64,000 bases of DNA from Isoetes taiwanensis (taxonomy: Eukaryota; Streptophyta; Lycopodiopsida; Isoetales; Isoetaceae). The stretch spans positions 3,768,644-3,832,643 of the forward strand of contig JAJEKV010000026.1 in the NCBI GenBank assembly GCA_021234155.1, given 5' to 3'. The translations under genes and the position numbers were made by a program. The notes under the pieces are model-generated. The model was not told where the DNA came from and made no database searches. It saw only the letters and a list, made by a program, of their open reading frames with translations. This document shows positions 1 to 12,016 of this stretch, in pieces. The first letter of the stretch is position 1; the number at the start of each line of letters is the position of its first letter.

Positions 1-239
1 AGATCTCTCTTTCCTGATCAGTTCCATTACTTAGGTGGCTTATTAATCCAGGGAAATCCTGCATTTGTTAGACGCACCATTAGGTTCCTACAATTTGTCG
101 ACCCAGATATCCTGCCCTCTCAAGCTCTTGTGGTCCAAACTTCTTGGCTAGAAAGCGCTTATTGGCCGGAGCTTTACTGAAACTGGCAGATCGAACCCTT
201 TAGAAGGAGGGTTAAGATCATCCCATGTTTATCTGATCT

Positions 240-780
240 TCAGGTGCCTCTTCCATCTAAGTTAGTAGCTGATAGTGAGTTTGTATCTCTGCGCATCCCA
301 GAGGTAGTTGATCGAATCCTACGTCTTGATAAGTTGGGTCTTATTGGTAAAATCATTAGGGGTGACCTAAAGTTGTTGGAGATTTCTAAGGTGTTGGAGT
401 GAGATGTAGAGTCAGGGTTCCACCGAGAGTGCTTTGGCTTGGGAATTTATATTTTATCGCTGCCATTAAGAATGATGCTAATGTGCTTTTCAAAAAGGGC
501 GTGGTATCATCTCCAAATAGTCAGATTCTCCTTCAAAGATGGCGGGAGGAGATCTGCATAACCCAGATGCTCTTTTCTATCCCGTGTGGGTGTCTCTCAG
601 TAGCCTTAGATCTGAATATTGGACAAAGAGGACTTTTAAATCACAGTGCCTTCACTTTGGAGAGTTTATCTCGTGGGTACTCCAGTCAGAGGGAGTCCCC
701 AAGATTCCGTGGACATCTTAAAAAGAAAACTAAATCATGGCTAAGGGTAACAAAATTTTGTTCCAACTATTAACCTCGGG
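240..780 (+). pseudogene. LINE ORF1, DUF4283-type domain, frameshifted
   Basis: Reading across frames gives the typical plant LINE ORF1 order. First comes an LIGKIIRG stretch near 340-360, then a GLG(I)Y stretch near 430-450, then FYPVWVSLSSLRSEYWTKR at about 575-630, which is the characteristic PVWVSLP...YW(S/T)K signature of DUF4283 proteins. This domain precedes a zinc knuckle in intact elements and binds the LINE RNA; no zinc knuckle is visible here. At least two frame changes and internal stops separate the pieces, so no functional protein can be made. Confidence 0.65.
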
Positions 781-1409
781 ACTGCCTCCTCCATGTCTTA
801 TGTGTTGGACGAGGGTTCATGTCTCTGTCGTATGTAATGCTCCAAGCGAATCTTATGAGTAAGGTGTTGTGAATGCTTCCAAAGATAAAAGTGCAGTAGC
901 AGAGGCAGATAGATAAGTTTACCTTGGTATCTAAGTTTGGCAAGAGAAAAGAACAAGGATATTTTAATACTAAAAAAGGTAGAGGTAGTTATGACAGTTT
1001 ATCCATTAGAGATGCAGGCACAACCTTTCACATTAGGGAATGCTCTAGTCCCAAGAACAAGCATGCGTGAAGAATTGCTGCTAAAGGAAAATGATGAAAT
1101 CGGGTCCAAGTTCCAATCTGGCCGCAGTTGGAAACTTTAATGAAGTCAGCGAGTTATCTCATCGTGAGTGTGCAATCTTAATAGCTCTGCAATCAAGACG
1201 ATATCCTGCCCAATTTGTCTAGCTCAAATGCTCTAATCTCTTTTTACCATCTATGGAACGGACATGTGTCCATCCCACATTAGACCAGTTAGCTTTGACT
1301 AATGTTCATGTGGACTCCCTTAACTAGCATTCCATATCACACCATCGATGGCCTGCTCCTCAAAATGAAGAAAGATTGTTAATCATACTCTCCCAGCTAC
1401 AATGTGAAT

Positions 1410-1470
1410 AGAATGATATCCAAAACCCTAAAGATATTATAGAATGATATCCAAAACCCTAAAGATATTA
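1410..1470. repeat. Two-copy tandem repeat, 31 bp unit
   Basis: A unit beginning AGAATGATATCCAAAACCCT occurs twice head to tail with almost no change. It lies inside the LINE remnant and codes for nothing recognisable. It is probably a slippage duplication. Confidence 0.9.
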
Positions 1471-2465
1471 CAATGAGAATGACGGACTCAAGCTTTATTT
1501 AACTTGGTAAATTATACAACAAAGCAAGAAGTATCAAAATAAGCATGCAAATCCACATGGGGGATTGAAAAACAGGAAGAGCATCAACATCAATACCTTT
1601 GAACTCTGACCTCCAACGTTTTAAGTAGGCTTTCTTCAAGCCTCCGTATCTGCTTTGTCTGCTGACCATGACGTTAGTCCTCTGCCTACCAGCCAAGAGA
1701 CCCCAAAAGATGTTACTGTTGTTCCAGCTACTTTAGATGTTCAACATACTATGCATGGGATGCATGATAAGGTGACAGATACCTTGCCCGGAGGTACTTT
1801 GCTTAACCAAGTAACTCTAGGAGGTGACAACAAAGAAATTCAAGCCAACAACTCCATCTTATATGAAGGAAGTAAGAAGAAGAAGGGCAAGCATCAGAAG
1901 AAAGTCTCCTTTGAGCCTGGCATTGTTGCAAATGTCTTTCATGAGCACTCTCTTGCTAAAGGTGCTCATAAAGGAAAGCCTTTAGACCAACCTCATGACT
2001 AGAGCAATGCTTCAGAATATATCTATAGAGGGACCCATATCCCGTATGCAGAATATTATAGCCTTGTTATATGTGCTGGAAGTTTTATCTCTTATAGAAG
2101 GTAAGTATTTTGCTTGTTGCTCCTACTGTTATCTTTCCTTGTCTATATTTTATAGTTCGCTTAAATGGTTGGATCATGGTATGAGACCAAGATCTGGTCA
2201 TCTGGAAGTTGGTGTTAGATCCTTGGCTAGTCATAAGGCTAAATGCTAGAACTTTTACTTGGGAAACAATCAGCTCTATGTTGTGGCAGTCAAAACATTA
2301 AATAGACGTGATAAATGGTAATGGTATGGCCTACTAGTGAAGCTACTGTTAAGGAAATGGTGTTGCTATGAATTGTAATGCATTAGCTATTTACTAAGCT
2401 AGCTGATTGTTGGAAGGTTCACTTGGAAGATCGTCAGTTCTATGTTGTGACAATCAATACTTTAA

Positions 2466-3238
2466 TTGGCAGTGATATATACGGTGTTGGTACATACAGT
2501 GGTGGCTAGGGGCCTGCTTAATAGGCTTGCTCTCCTGATCTCAAATCATAGTTTGACTATCATGCAATATGCGGATGATACATTTCTTTTCCTCAGGTAT
2601 GATGATGGGAGTTTTTTAGCCTACCATGACATCTTGAAGTACTACTACTCAATATCTGGGGTAGGATTAAACCATGCTAAATGTGCAGTTCTTTGGCCAT
2701 TTGATGAAATAATTGACTCAAGGATTAAGGAATGGAACTATTAGATGAGCCGCCTTAAAGACAATGAAGTTATTAGGAATGCCACTGAATTTAGCACAGA
2801 ACTTGAGGGGTCTTTGGGTGCCAATTGTGGAAAGAATTCAGAAAAAAAGTTAACCTATGGGTCTCAGGAAGTTCTCTGTTAGTCAAGGTCGTAGATGCGG
2901 CTAATGCTATTCTCAATGCCACACACATCTATTACTCCTCAACTATAGTGTCTCAAAAGAATATATATGATCAGAACCTAGTCATCATTCGTAAGTTTAT
3001 TTGGGATAAAGTATCTAGGGTTGCATGGTCTGAAATGTACCGTGACAGAAAAGATGGTGGACTTAGATGCAAAGACCCTCGCTGGTTCACGCAGAGCCCT
3101 AGCGCACTATTTGAGTGGTTATTCAAGACATGTCCTGACGGGAAATTTGCTAGTTGTCTCCGGCGCAGGGTAAAATCATTAGTAGACCCTCTAATCCAAG
3201 GGATGAGATTGGATCATATTTCTACAAGTTTACAATAG
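2466..3238 (+). pseudogene. LINE reverse transcriptase fragment
   Basis: The frame at 2466-2744 contains LTIMQYADDTFLFL, the catalytic Y-A-D-D box of reverse transcriptases in the form normal for plant LINEs. It is followed by GVGLNHAKC, matching the conserved SGL.(I/V)N..K(S/C) stretch after the box. A second frame, 2825-3238, has WVSGSSLLVKVVDAAN and then IIRKFIWD...GGLRCKDP. These match the post-RT region usually seen as LS.GGR..LIK..L and (F/I)LW......GGLG. The two frames are separated by a stop and a shift. The RT amino-terminal half is absent. Confidence 0.8.
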
Positions 3239-3240
3239 GT

Positions 3241-4014
3241 CCAACCACGTCACCAATAATGAGAAAATTTGCTGTATGGCAAGAAGTCGTACAAGATATC
3301 TTTAGCCCGATGCTCCTACGTGCAGAGGCTTATAAGCTTCATTCCCCAACAAACAGTATCTCATGAGCTTGAAAGTAGAGTCATTGTCTTTGACATATGG
3401 GGTATCTTCTTTCTGGCGATATCATGAGTCGCAGTTTGATACTGGGTCGGTAGAACATCTATACCCACCTGCTTGTTACGTGGCGCTTGTCCGCTCATTC
3501 GCTTGTATTTCATTCTACTTGGGTATACGGATATTGCATATTGAAATGACATGGTTGTATTTTATTCTTAGCTTGCATATTGAAATTCGCTTATCAAACA
3601 TCAAGAACACTATCATATTTGAATATTTTCCGAGGAGTTTTGTTTTACAAACTCAGTACTTTTACGCACTGTGACATTTCCTTCTTCCAAATTTCTTTTA
3701 GAGTCTTGTTCTTGGGAATTCCAATTGCATATCCCAATTATTTCAATCTTAGAATGCACGCATACCATGTGGCCTTGCGGAACACAACATGCTTTAAACT
3801 CCAGCAAATTATATTAAATTTCTTCATCCATTGTAGAATGATTAAGTGATCATAGTGCTCTTTCACTCTCCTCAAAAGTGTGATGCCAAGATTATTAGAG
3901 TAGCTCTCCAGAGATGTGTTGGGTTCCCATGGGCATTTTTCATCTCCCCAGAGGGCCTAATAAATGTAATTGTTTTTACTCATCTCTTTAGCAGAGTAAC
4001 AACAATGCAGGTCA
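3241..4014. other. AT-rich intergenic stretch
   Basis: No recognisable gene. Open frames of up to about 107 codons occur in several frames but show no domain or codon signal. Confidence 0.5.
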
Positions 4015-5234
4015 AGAGTTTTGCCCAACTTGATTCTAATAGTTCTATAGCCTTGAGTCATTTAGGGCGGGTAATCGCTAAAGGAAGCGCACTCTCAAGT
4101 GATACCGTACTTATATGCAGCTTTTGTTTCCATTGTAGTGCATTACACATCTTTTTCTCAGATTGCTAAGTGCTCCAACTCAGTATATCTATTCAAGAAA
4201 GATCTCCCGAAGTATTCTATGGAATTGGGGCAAATGAGAAAAAATAAAAAATAAAAAAATAAAATAAAAAAAATGAAGTCATTTCCTTGACAGTTCCTAG
4301 TCCATGTACCGTAGTAAATAACCGCTGTAAAATCTAACCCCATATTCTTTTGAAATAGACTTGCAACAAGTATGACATAAGTAGGCATACCTGGTGAAGC
4401 CCTGACCTGTCCTTTCGCTGCATGCATGTACGCTTGCTTCTGTCTTTTGTCTCTGAGATACGTTCCATCTGATTGAAAATGGCCAAGATTCTATGGTTGC
4501 TTCAAATTTCATAAACCGCTCCCCACATTTAAAACATTTTTACCTACAAATTGATCCTTAAGTTATTATTTCCATTTAGAAGTGTAAGTTGCTTCCTTGA
4601 ACATTTCCTCTCATTCCCGTTGTTTTTTTATTCGCTTCGTACAATAAAATGCTAATATTTCATGAAAGTTTTGCCCAACCTCATTCTCACAGTTCCAATC
4701 CATGCCATGGAAAGTGATACTTGCAACAGAAAGGCCTTAGTTTGAGGTGCATATTTAGAGGGAAAAATTCCCATAATGGACGATATTTAAAATCAGTAGG
4801 GTATAAGCCATAAGCGCTTTGCTCATTACGTAGCAGTATTGCATCTCTTCCGCATTGCCAAGCTGTTCTTTCTTCTTCTTCTTCCCGAAGTGTTCCATGG
4901 AATCAAGTGCATCTAAATATGAACTTTGGATGTGTTCCTAGTCCATGAATGTTGTAAGTAAACAATTATAAGTTGTGAAATCTGACTTTGTATTCTTTGA
5001 AATAGACATACAACAGGGATGTAAGTAGGCAGTTGTAAAGTGGTGAAACTTGACCTAGTACTAGTACCCTTTGAAGCAGATGTACAGTTGTTGCTTTGTC
5101 TTTGTTCAAAAATGCATGGTCTGCATGTGCATTTTTGTTTGTTCATGTTCAGTATTCTATGGTTGCTTCAGCTCATAAACCATCTCACATTAAACCGTTT
5201 TTTACCAACTTGAGACTTTAAGTCATTATTTCCA
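4015..5234. repeat. Direct duplication, two diverged copies of about 560 bp
   Basis: Copy 1 (about 4015-4575) and copy 2 (about 4665-5234) share a series of blocks in the same order. These include AGTTTTGCCCAAC, CCCGAAGT.TTC.ATGGAAT, TTCCTAGTCCATG, TTCTTTTGAAATAGAC, CTATGGTTGCTTCA and TTATTTCCA. The copies are offset by about 650 bp and have many substitutions and indels, so the event is old. A poly-A/T-rich insert near 4240-4273 is present only in copy 1. No coding function is evident. Confidence 0.8.
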
Positions 5235-5917
5235 AGCAAACCTTAATCCATTCTTCCCATCTAATCCGTAATTCATTATTCATGCCTAATTCACTAATAT
5301 TCATAACTTGCCTTAGTGAAGTTGCTAAAACTTCATTAATGCGAGACATTTAATGAAGTTGCTGCATTTGCTATTTTTTCTTGAGTTTCTTGAGATATGG
5401 TATATGTCAGTTTTCCCAGATTATAGTGGTATAGCTCATTAGGTGGCTCTTGCCCTAGAGAGGCTGCCCGGTTTTCTCTAGCTTGTCTCCTTTTTTCCAA
5501 AGAAGATATGCCGACCAAAGTAGTCCTTGCTTGGGTGCATTGTTGTCCTTCTTACTTTGTATTTCACATATGTAGTTCGTCTCTCTTCACTCTTCGTTAT
5601 TTTGTCCTACTTACTTTGTATTTTGCATATGTGATTCGTCCCTCTCCACTCTTTGGTTTGCCCCTTTACTTTTCTCATGGTGTTTCCATTGGTTTGGTTG
5701 TCTTAGATTCTCGTGTTAGTTCCTTCAGATCTTTAGTCTCATAATGCCGCGAAAGTTTGCTGTAATTGTCATACCTTTCCTTTTATTAAAATGTAGATGC
5801 TGGATTTGTGCCTGGAACGCCGCAGTGCAGACGCATGCGGCGTTCCTCTCCCGCACGTGGCGTCTCTCTCCCGCTTGCGGGAGTTTTTCCTTACGCTTGG
5901 GCGGGAGTTTTTTTGCA
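5235..5917. other. Intergenic, no gene seen
   Basis: Pyrimidine-rich plus strand with two similar TTACTTTGTATTT(C/G)CATATG blocks near 5551 and 5609, a short direct duplication. No coding signal. Confidence 0.5.
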
Positions 5918-6029
5918 TTACAGTTCTCTTCTCTCTGCGTTGCGTTTTCCTTCTGGTACCGAGGTACATCGGTTACAGTTCTCTCTCTCTGCGTTGCGTT
6001 TCTTCTTTTCTGGTAACGAGGTACGTCGG
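5918..6029. repeat. Two-copy tandem repeat, about 56 bp unit
   Basis: Unit 1 (5918-5972) and unit 2 (5973-6029) both run from TTACAGTTCTCT through CTCTGCGTTGCGTTT to GAGGTACRTCGG. They lie in a locally GC-rich patch (about 5805-6030) that also holds the short inverted sequence around GACGCATGCGGCG. The patch could be an untranslated leader or an element end; nothing downstream proves either. Confidence 0.85.
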
Positions 6030-7198
6030 TCAAGGTTCTAACAAGAAGGAAGCAACGGATTTTGTTTATGTTCAACTTTTGTCCTACAGTTGAGCTCCAG
6101 CGGCCGCATTGGAGGTCGATCAGTCTTTGTCATTTTTTCTGTTGGCCAACTGGATTTATTTGTTTTAACTCCAGGAAAGTATTGGTATCCGTGAGCTCCC
6201 CATGAGATCGGTCACAGAGGAGCCCCATATTTGAAGTCATCTCTTGACAAAGCTTACATCTTCTTTTTGACAAAACTGAATATTTGTCCAATAAATTTTC
6301 CTAAAGATTTTCTGTTTCTGTTTGGGCAGTCGATAGGTAGGTAAGGAAGGCCGCCATTTCGAAGATATTGCTCCGGTTTCTGTTTCTATGGTGCCGTAGA
6401 TTCAGGTATAGATCGCGTTGTTGCATTCATGAGCAGATCGTGCAGTAGCAGGTCTTTTCTGTTTTGCCATATTCTTTTTTTTCACGTTTTTGCATCTCCT
6501 GCTCTTTTTCTGTTCTTCAGCTTATTCTAATCCTTTGTTCGGTTTGCAGCTATGGTTATGATCGATTTGGAATGACACGTCTGCTGAAGTCCTTCCAATA
6601 TCAAACCCCATTCATGCTCAAGCTTTGAGCTTTAAATTCTCAGGATCTTCAAAAGGAGATTATTTTCCTCAGATTTCATAGCTGACAGTGCTACTACATA
6701 AAATAGCAACTCAAGAGCATTGTGTAGTTTATACAGTAGAATGTTTAATTCTATGGGATGGAGATCAAGCGCCTGAGTTTGAGATGCAGCAACAGTGATG
6801 CAAACAGTTCAAGAGACGAAGAAAAAGACAGAATCTGCTCATAAGAAGACAGAGGTAAACCCATTCGCCTTTGGCTGAAACTTCATGATTTGTAGTTTTG
6901 ATGTGTGTGTGTCTGGCTGTAAGTTCGTGTAAAGCTTTATTCTTTTGTCATCCCATTACGTGTTTGATATCCTGTAAACCTTTGCACCTTGACATTCTTA
7001 AAAGCTGCAGTAAAAATGTGAGACAGGCATATACTGAGCATTAAATAGAATACATACAGATAATATTGTGCAATTACCGCCAATGCAGGACTGCAGTATA
7101 TATTAATCACTTTAGCATTTGCCGATCTTTCTTTTGTTGGCCATCTTTTTATTTCTTTGATTTCTTGTAAGTATTTCCATGGTGTCATGACGGCTGCC
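6030..7198. other. Non-coding stretch before the PDI-like fragment
   Basis: A lysine-rich frame near 6758-6855 (MEIKRLSLRCSNSD...) is followed by an AG-GTAAAC that could be a splice donor. I cannot assign it. The rest is AT-rich and intron-like. Confidence 0.4.
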
Positions 7199-7315
7199 TA
7201 GCCAAGAGCATGGTAGCAGCTTATAAGCCAGAGGAAGACATTGTGATTGCCAAGTTGAATGCTGATGCTCATATGATTTCTAGTCACAAGTATGAAAATA
7301 TACTGATGTGCTTAA
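7199..7315 (+). pseudogene. Fragment resembling plant protein disulfide isomerase (PDIL2 type)
   Basis: In the frame starting around 7210 the sequence reads MVAAYKPEEDIVIAKLNADAH. This matches the thioredoxin-fold stretch of plant ER protein disulfide isomerases of the P5/PDIL2 kind, typically V(A)AAFK.EEDVV(I)A.LDAD.H. That stretch lies just after the CGHC active site. In intact genes the enzyme forms and rearranges disulfides in the ER lumen. Here the upstream CGHC exon and the downstream YGV.G(F/Y)PT(L) stretch are not recognisable, and the continuation is unlike the family. I read this as an isolated, decayed exon. It could also be a chance match, as only about 20 residues carry the call. 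Confidence 0.45.
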
Positions 7316-8995
7316 AAGTAAGACAAGAGCTGGAATTTCCAAGTTAAAGTGTTTAAGTATTGAAAGCATCTATGCAGGCAATGCTATTTTGAATTCCTTA
7401 TAAGCAAGTTGCAGCAGGAAGCTGCAACTAGCGGCAATCAGGTATGCTTATTGCTCTCAATCCATTCTAAGTTTACATTTTCTGATGCTTACATTTCTTC
7501 AAGCGCAGGTCTGTAGATTTATCCTTCATTATCAGCCATCCCTCAGCTGTAGCTCAGTTGTCATTCATTCTTGCTTCCTTCGACTTAAACGCCCCGACAC
7601 ATTTGAAATACGTTTTATGGTTAGATATATGTTATATTTTCAGTTGTAGATACATGAATAGCTATGCATCATGTAGCTATACATGAAGATTTTGCATTAT
7701 GAGGAAGGGCAAAGATTTTATTCCTCCGCTTCTACCATTATTTGTAAATACTAAGGTGGTACAAATCGCTTTTGAAAGTTGATATAAAGCTTTATGAGTT
7801 CTGCTTTATGCCCTTTACCAATTAAGTACCTTTACCATGTAAAGTAAGTATTTTCATGTCTTGCCTTCTGCTGTTTGAACTTAACAATTACAAAAATTCC
7901 CCTAGTTCCTAGACCAGCCATTTCTATGCCAGTTCTGACCCTTAACTTGGCTTTGCTTCTTTGATGCTTTCCTTTAGTAATTGTAAATGCTAAATGAAAC
8001 CGACGAGAAGTTTATATTCCTGCCATGTTATAATTTGTTGAAGCTCTATGCAGCAAAGCAAATGCCCCATCCGCTATTGCAGCAATTTCACATGTGTTCA
8101 TCAAGTTAGTATATTATGCCGCCGGCCTTTGCATCAGCGCCCTTTCTCTCATGTCCAATCACATGCAACAAATGTGCAGCATAATTTTTTCCAAATGCCT
8201 CTAAATTTATAAATGCATATCTTTTAATGGCTTCCTGCACTAGATGTCTATATATGGAAGGCAAGAAAGTCTCAAATGTAGAAAACATTTAAGACTAAAC
8301 AATTTAGGAATAGGTTTCATCGTGGAAATTTTTATTTTGTGCTTATGGTTGAGAGAATTGAGTTATTTTATTAGAGCCATGAGCACTTTAAGCAGGGTTC
8401 ACTTGTTAATTTTATGGTCTAATTTTGAATTTCCAGTCAACCAAGCATTCCAGTTCAATATATACATCTTATGTATTATCTCATGTGATAATTGTCAATG
8501 CAAATTAAACTGAGGAACTCAATAAGGATATCCCGAAATGGTGGCTTGATGTAATGGTTGTGCAGTTCTAGGCAACAATATTAAATGATGCTGGTTTTTT
8601 CACCTGTATCCTAATAATTTGAGGTTCTTATTTTTTCCATCAATGTATCTAATAAGCCTTAAAATGCTTTTGCTTCTATGTTGGTCATTAATTTAATACA
8701 TGTGTTCCAAAGATAGAGGAAAGGGGCCCCGGATATGCAAACAAATTGACTAAGAAATAAAATGTGCTTAATTTTGGCTAAGAAATATATTTGTATACCG
8801 TAGTGATGCTTTGTGTTATAAAGGTTGTAGAGCTTTGGGAATATTAAGTAAGTAGCCTTTTCTCTACGAAAAAAGAGTGGGTGTATTTTAACAATGTCTC
8901 TAAAAAGAAACGATGATTGCTTATTGCGTCTTTAGTTCCTCTACTATTGAGCATTGTAATGCTTTTGGGCTTAACTTTACGCATTCTGCTGAATA
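7316..8995. other. Intergenic, AT-rich
   Basis: No gene, RNA gene or repeat that I can support. Confidence 0.5.
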
Positions 8996-9004
8996 TTAAT
9001 TTGA
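8996..9004. repeat. Left target-site duplication of the MULE
   Basis: TTAATTTGA. Its partner is TTAATTTTA at 9768-9776, 8 of 9 bases identical. Nine bases is the normal length for Mutator-like elements. Confidence 0.7.
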
Positions 9005-9767
9005 AGGAAAAACTATAAAATGTCCTTATGTTTTGACGACTCTCACCGTGATGCCCCTCTAACTTTATAATTTCACCAAATGCCCCTCGGTCAACATATA
9101 ATGTATTTTTGTATTTTCAAAAATTATTCAAATACCCTTTAAGATTTACGCTTAATTCATCAAATGCTCTTATGTTTCTTATAAATTTTCAAAATGCCCT
9201 TGGAGACCTATAACATGTGTTTTTTTCAAATCTTTTAAAAGCTGTACCACAAAATACCTTTTAAGTTTTACAAAAATTACAAACCTCGAACAACGCCGTA
9301 TTATCGCAGGTGCAAATATCAGATTTCCAGAACAATAGGAACACAATACGGTGCATGATCTCCTATATAGGTTAAGCGAGTAAGAAGTAGAGAGAAAGTT
9401 TGGTGAGCCTCCGTAATCCATGACATCCTCAGGCCCCGTAATTGTGAGAGTGATGCTTGAGCAAAAATGATGGAACAAGCAAAATCGATGGCAGTTCGAG
9501 ATTTGATCAAGCAAATTCACCGGAGCTCCCCCGCGGCCTTCCTTTTTGAGGAACTATGCACGCAACCGACGTTGATCCAAAAATGACGCCAAAAGCATCC
9601 AAGTGAAAAAGGGCATTCTATTAAATACTTAAAATCAAGGGCATTTTCTTTGCGGAAACTTAAATGCCAGAAGGTATACGCTGGACATGGGCATTTAGTA
9701 AAATTATAAAAACTTTTAGGGGCATCTGGGGAAATGTCAAAACATAAGGGCATTTGTAGTTTTTCCT
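9005..9767. mobile_element. Non-autonomous Mutator-like element (763 bp)
   Basis: The left end starts AGGAAAAACTATAAAATGTC. The right end, read on the minus strand, starts AGGAAAAACTACAAATGCCC. The two arms stay alignable for about 85 bases, through CTTATGTTTTGAC, ATGCCCCT and AAATGCCC. Long inverted arms plus a 9 bp target duplication fit a Mutator-like element. The interior (about 590 bp) holds only short frames and no MURA transposase, so the element would depend on a transposase elsewhere. The target copies differ at one base, so the insertion is not recent. Confidence 0.8.
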
Positions 9768-9776
9768 TTAATTTTA
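9768..9776. repeat. Right target-site duplication of the MULE
   Basis: TTAATTTTA, partner of 8996-9004. Confidence 0.7.
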
Positions 9777-12016
9777 AAATCAATAATTAATTTAATTTAA
9801 TATTCTTAGAGCTCATCGCGGATTTTAATCGATTTCTTTCTGTGGCTCTTTTTTCATTTGGGATAAGAACTAAGGTGGTTAATGCATGCTATTAAGACAT
9901 GTTTTGAGAGTCAAATCTCCATAATATTGTATGGATTTAATGATTTGTTGTGGTTGCAAGAGGAAGTAAGTACTACTTAATTTTTCTCACTACAGCTTGT
10001 ACCTTATGCCCAAGTGTATTATTGATTTCATCTTCTCTGTGCACTTCTATGTTTATTGATGCTTGTCAAGCAATTTCAATCTCGCTATATTGCCTACATT
10101 ACGCACAAGATTGTAGTTTGATTAATCATGCATCTTGAACTACTACTACGATGACATTGATATTTCCGCTGTTCTCAGACATGTATGAAAGTTTAACATC
10201 TTTGTAAATGCTATGGAGATTATTTGAAGTTGAATTGTTTCATAGCCTCAAGATGAATTTGTGTTTCTATAGACCTGTGAGGCGTAATTTTAGAGAAATC
10301 AATCTATCTTTCAGAGGCTATTAGTAGAAAATAAATTGCTACAATCCTCATGACCAACTTGCTAGTACATAAAGGCTTCAATATGTGTTTTCAGTTTTTG
10401 TGTATGTGTGAACTAAGACGGTTCATGTATTAAACTACAAATTATAATCTAATGCGGAGCTTGCAAATGTTCTTTGTTTAATCATTTGAGCAAATGTGAG
10501 CCTCTTTGTTGCTCATAAGCTTCTCAGAAACTTCCCGTGAGACATTAAAATTGTAATTCATCCATCCATCCATCCATCCATCCATCTTTTAATGCTATGT
10601 TCCTATTTGGGTGCCATTTGACTCATCCTTACTAAATATTATGCGCAATGTCCTTCAGATCTAAGCACTCCATTCCTCAAGATCTACAACCATCTATTCC
10701 ACATGTGAATTCCATTACATGACTACCTCCGCACATGCTCAAGATTAATGCCGCATCACCGGCCGCATCGCTTCAGCCTTGCTGTAATGGTACTAAATAA
10801 TTGAACATGCCAAACATGTTGATAAATCTCACTATTTAGGGTTTAGTGTTAAGCTAGCTGTGTTTAAGGATTTGAGCATTTAGGGTTTGAGAATTTATTA
10901 CATCATGAATGTCAATGAATATAGAGCATCTCTTAGATGGATCATGCATTGCTATCAATCCATGTCAGTCATTACTACACAAATTTAGTATTTAGTGCTT
11001 ATGTTTAGGTTTAAGATATCATGCGATTATGGCTCCAAGAAATTATAACTCTTAAAGATGGAGTCCAACATGGTGACTACTTCAAGTTCTATATTTCTTA
11101 GAGACCCCGACACTCCATTACATCTACATACACTTATTGCCATCTCATCTACAACCCTCCTCATGCACTTGGCACCTCTATTACATCTATAGGCAGGCTA
11201 ATTACATTTCATAGCCTTTTATTGCAATCTATAAAGTCCATTATGTCTAGCCATTCCACACGCCCAGATCTTTCAATGCGATCGCCGCACTACGCTTAGT
11301 TAATTGATTACTTATTAGTCTCTTAGCAACTTATGTTATTATTTGTCTCATTATGTTATTCATTAGTTTTTACATGCTTGGTCGCGGTTCGTGCATCGCT
11401 TCTTTTGGTATTTACTTTGTTTAGTACCCTTTCTACGTGTTAATGAGTTGTGTCATGGTTTGTTGAATCCTATGGTCTAGTCAATTTCCATTTGGTCCAT
11501 TGATCCGGGCGTGCTCCTATTCTATGGCTCCATGTTCTTGTGATCCATTTCTAGGGTTGAGTATGCTTCATATGGCCTTGCACAACCATTGGAGATTCGT
11601 AGCCCTCTTTTTCCCTAGCAATCTCTAGGCGCTTTGGAGGTAATGGTATTACGTTTGCACTTTTTGCCGCTAACATCATCTATGCTTGCTCTTTCTCAAG
11701 GCTTACTACATTGGATTCTATATTTTCCGTGATTTTATGCTTCTTTATGATGCTATTGTAGCATGTATATGCATGTATTAGCTTTTTAAAAAATTCTGCA
11801 TCTTGTTTTTTCTTGTCCCAATGGTTTTTTGCTGGTCGTCCTACATAGCTGCTGAAATAAGAAGAGATTGTCATGGTTTATTTTTTCTTGGTTGTTGGAT
11901 TGCCATATATCGATATGACGCTTGTTTACACTTTTGAGCTAGCTACATGTTTCTGTTCGCTAGTTTCCCTATATATTTCAAACGCAGTGCACCCCTCGCT
12001 ACTACAACAAGCAGCT
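9777..12016. other. Intergenic stretch
   Basis: No supportable gene. Contains the TCCA microsatellite listed separately and otherwise ordinary AT-rich DNA. Confidence 0.5.
10558..10586. repeat. (TCCA)n microsatellite
   Basis: About seven perfect copies of a 4 bp unit. Confidence 0.95.

Larger units (their letters stand above)
1..3240 (+). mobile_element. Decayed non-LTR retrotransposon (LINE, L1-like)
   Basis: The parts of a plant LINE appear in order on the plus strand. A DUF4283-like ORF1 lies around 240-780, a reverse-transcriptase piece at 2466-2744, and the post-RT region at 2825-3238. The endonuclease and most of the RT fingers are missing or unrecognisable, and frames are broken throughout. 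A lysine-rich reading frame of 115 residues at 1655-2002 lies between ORF1 and RT and may be the ORF1 tail or linker. The first 190 bases also read as a coherent but stop-containing frame, so the element may extend left of the window. I see no poly(A) tail or target duplication at the right end, so the 3' boundary is approximate. Confidence 0.75.
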
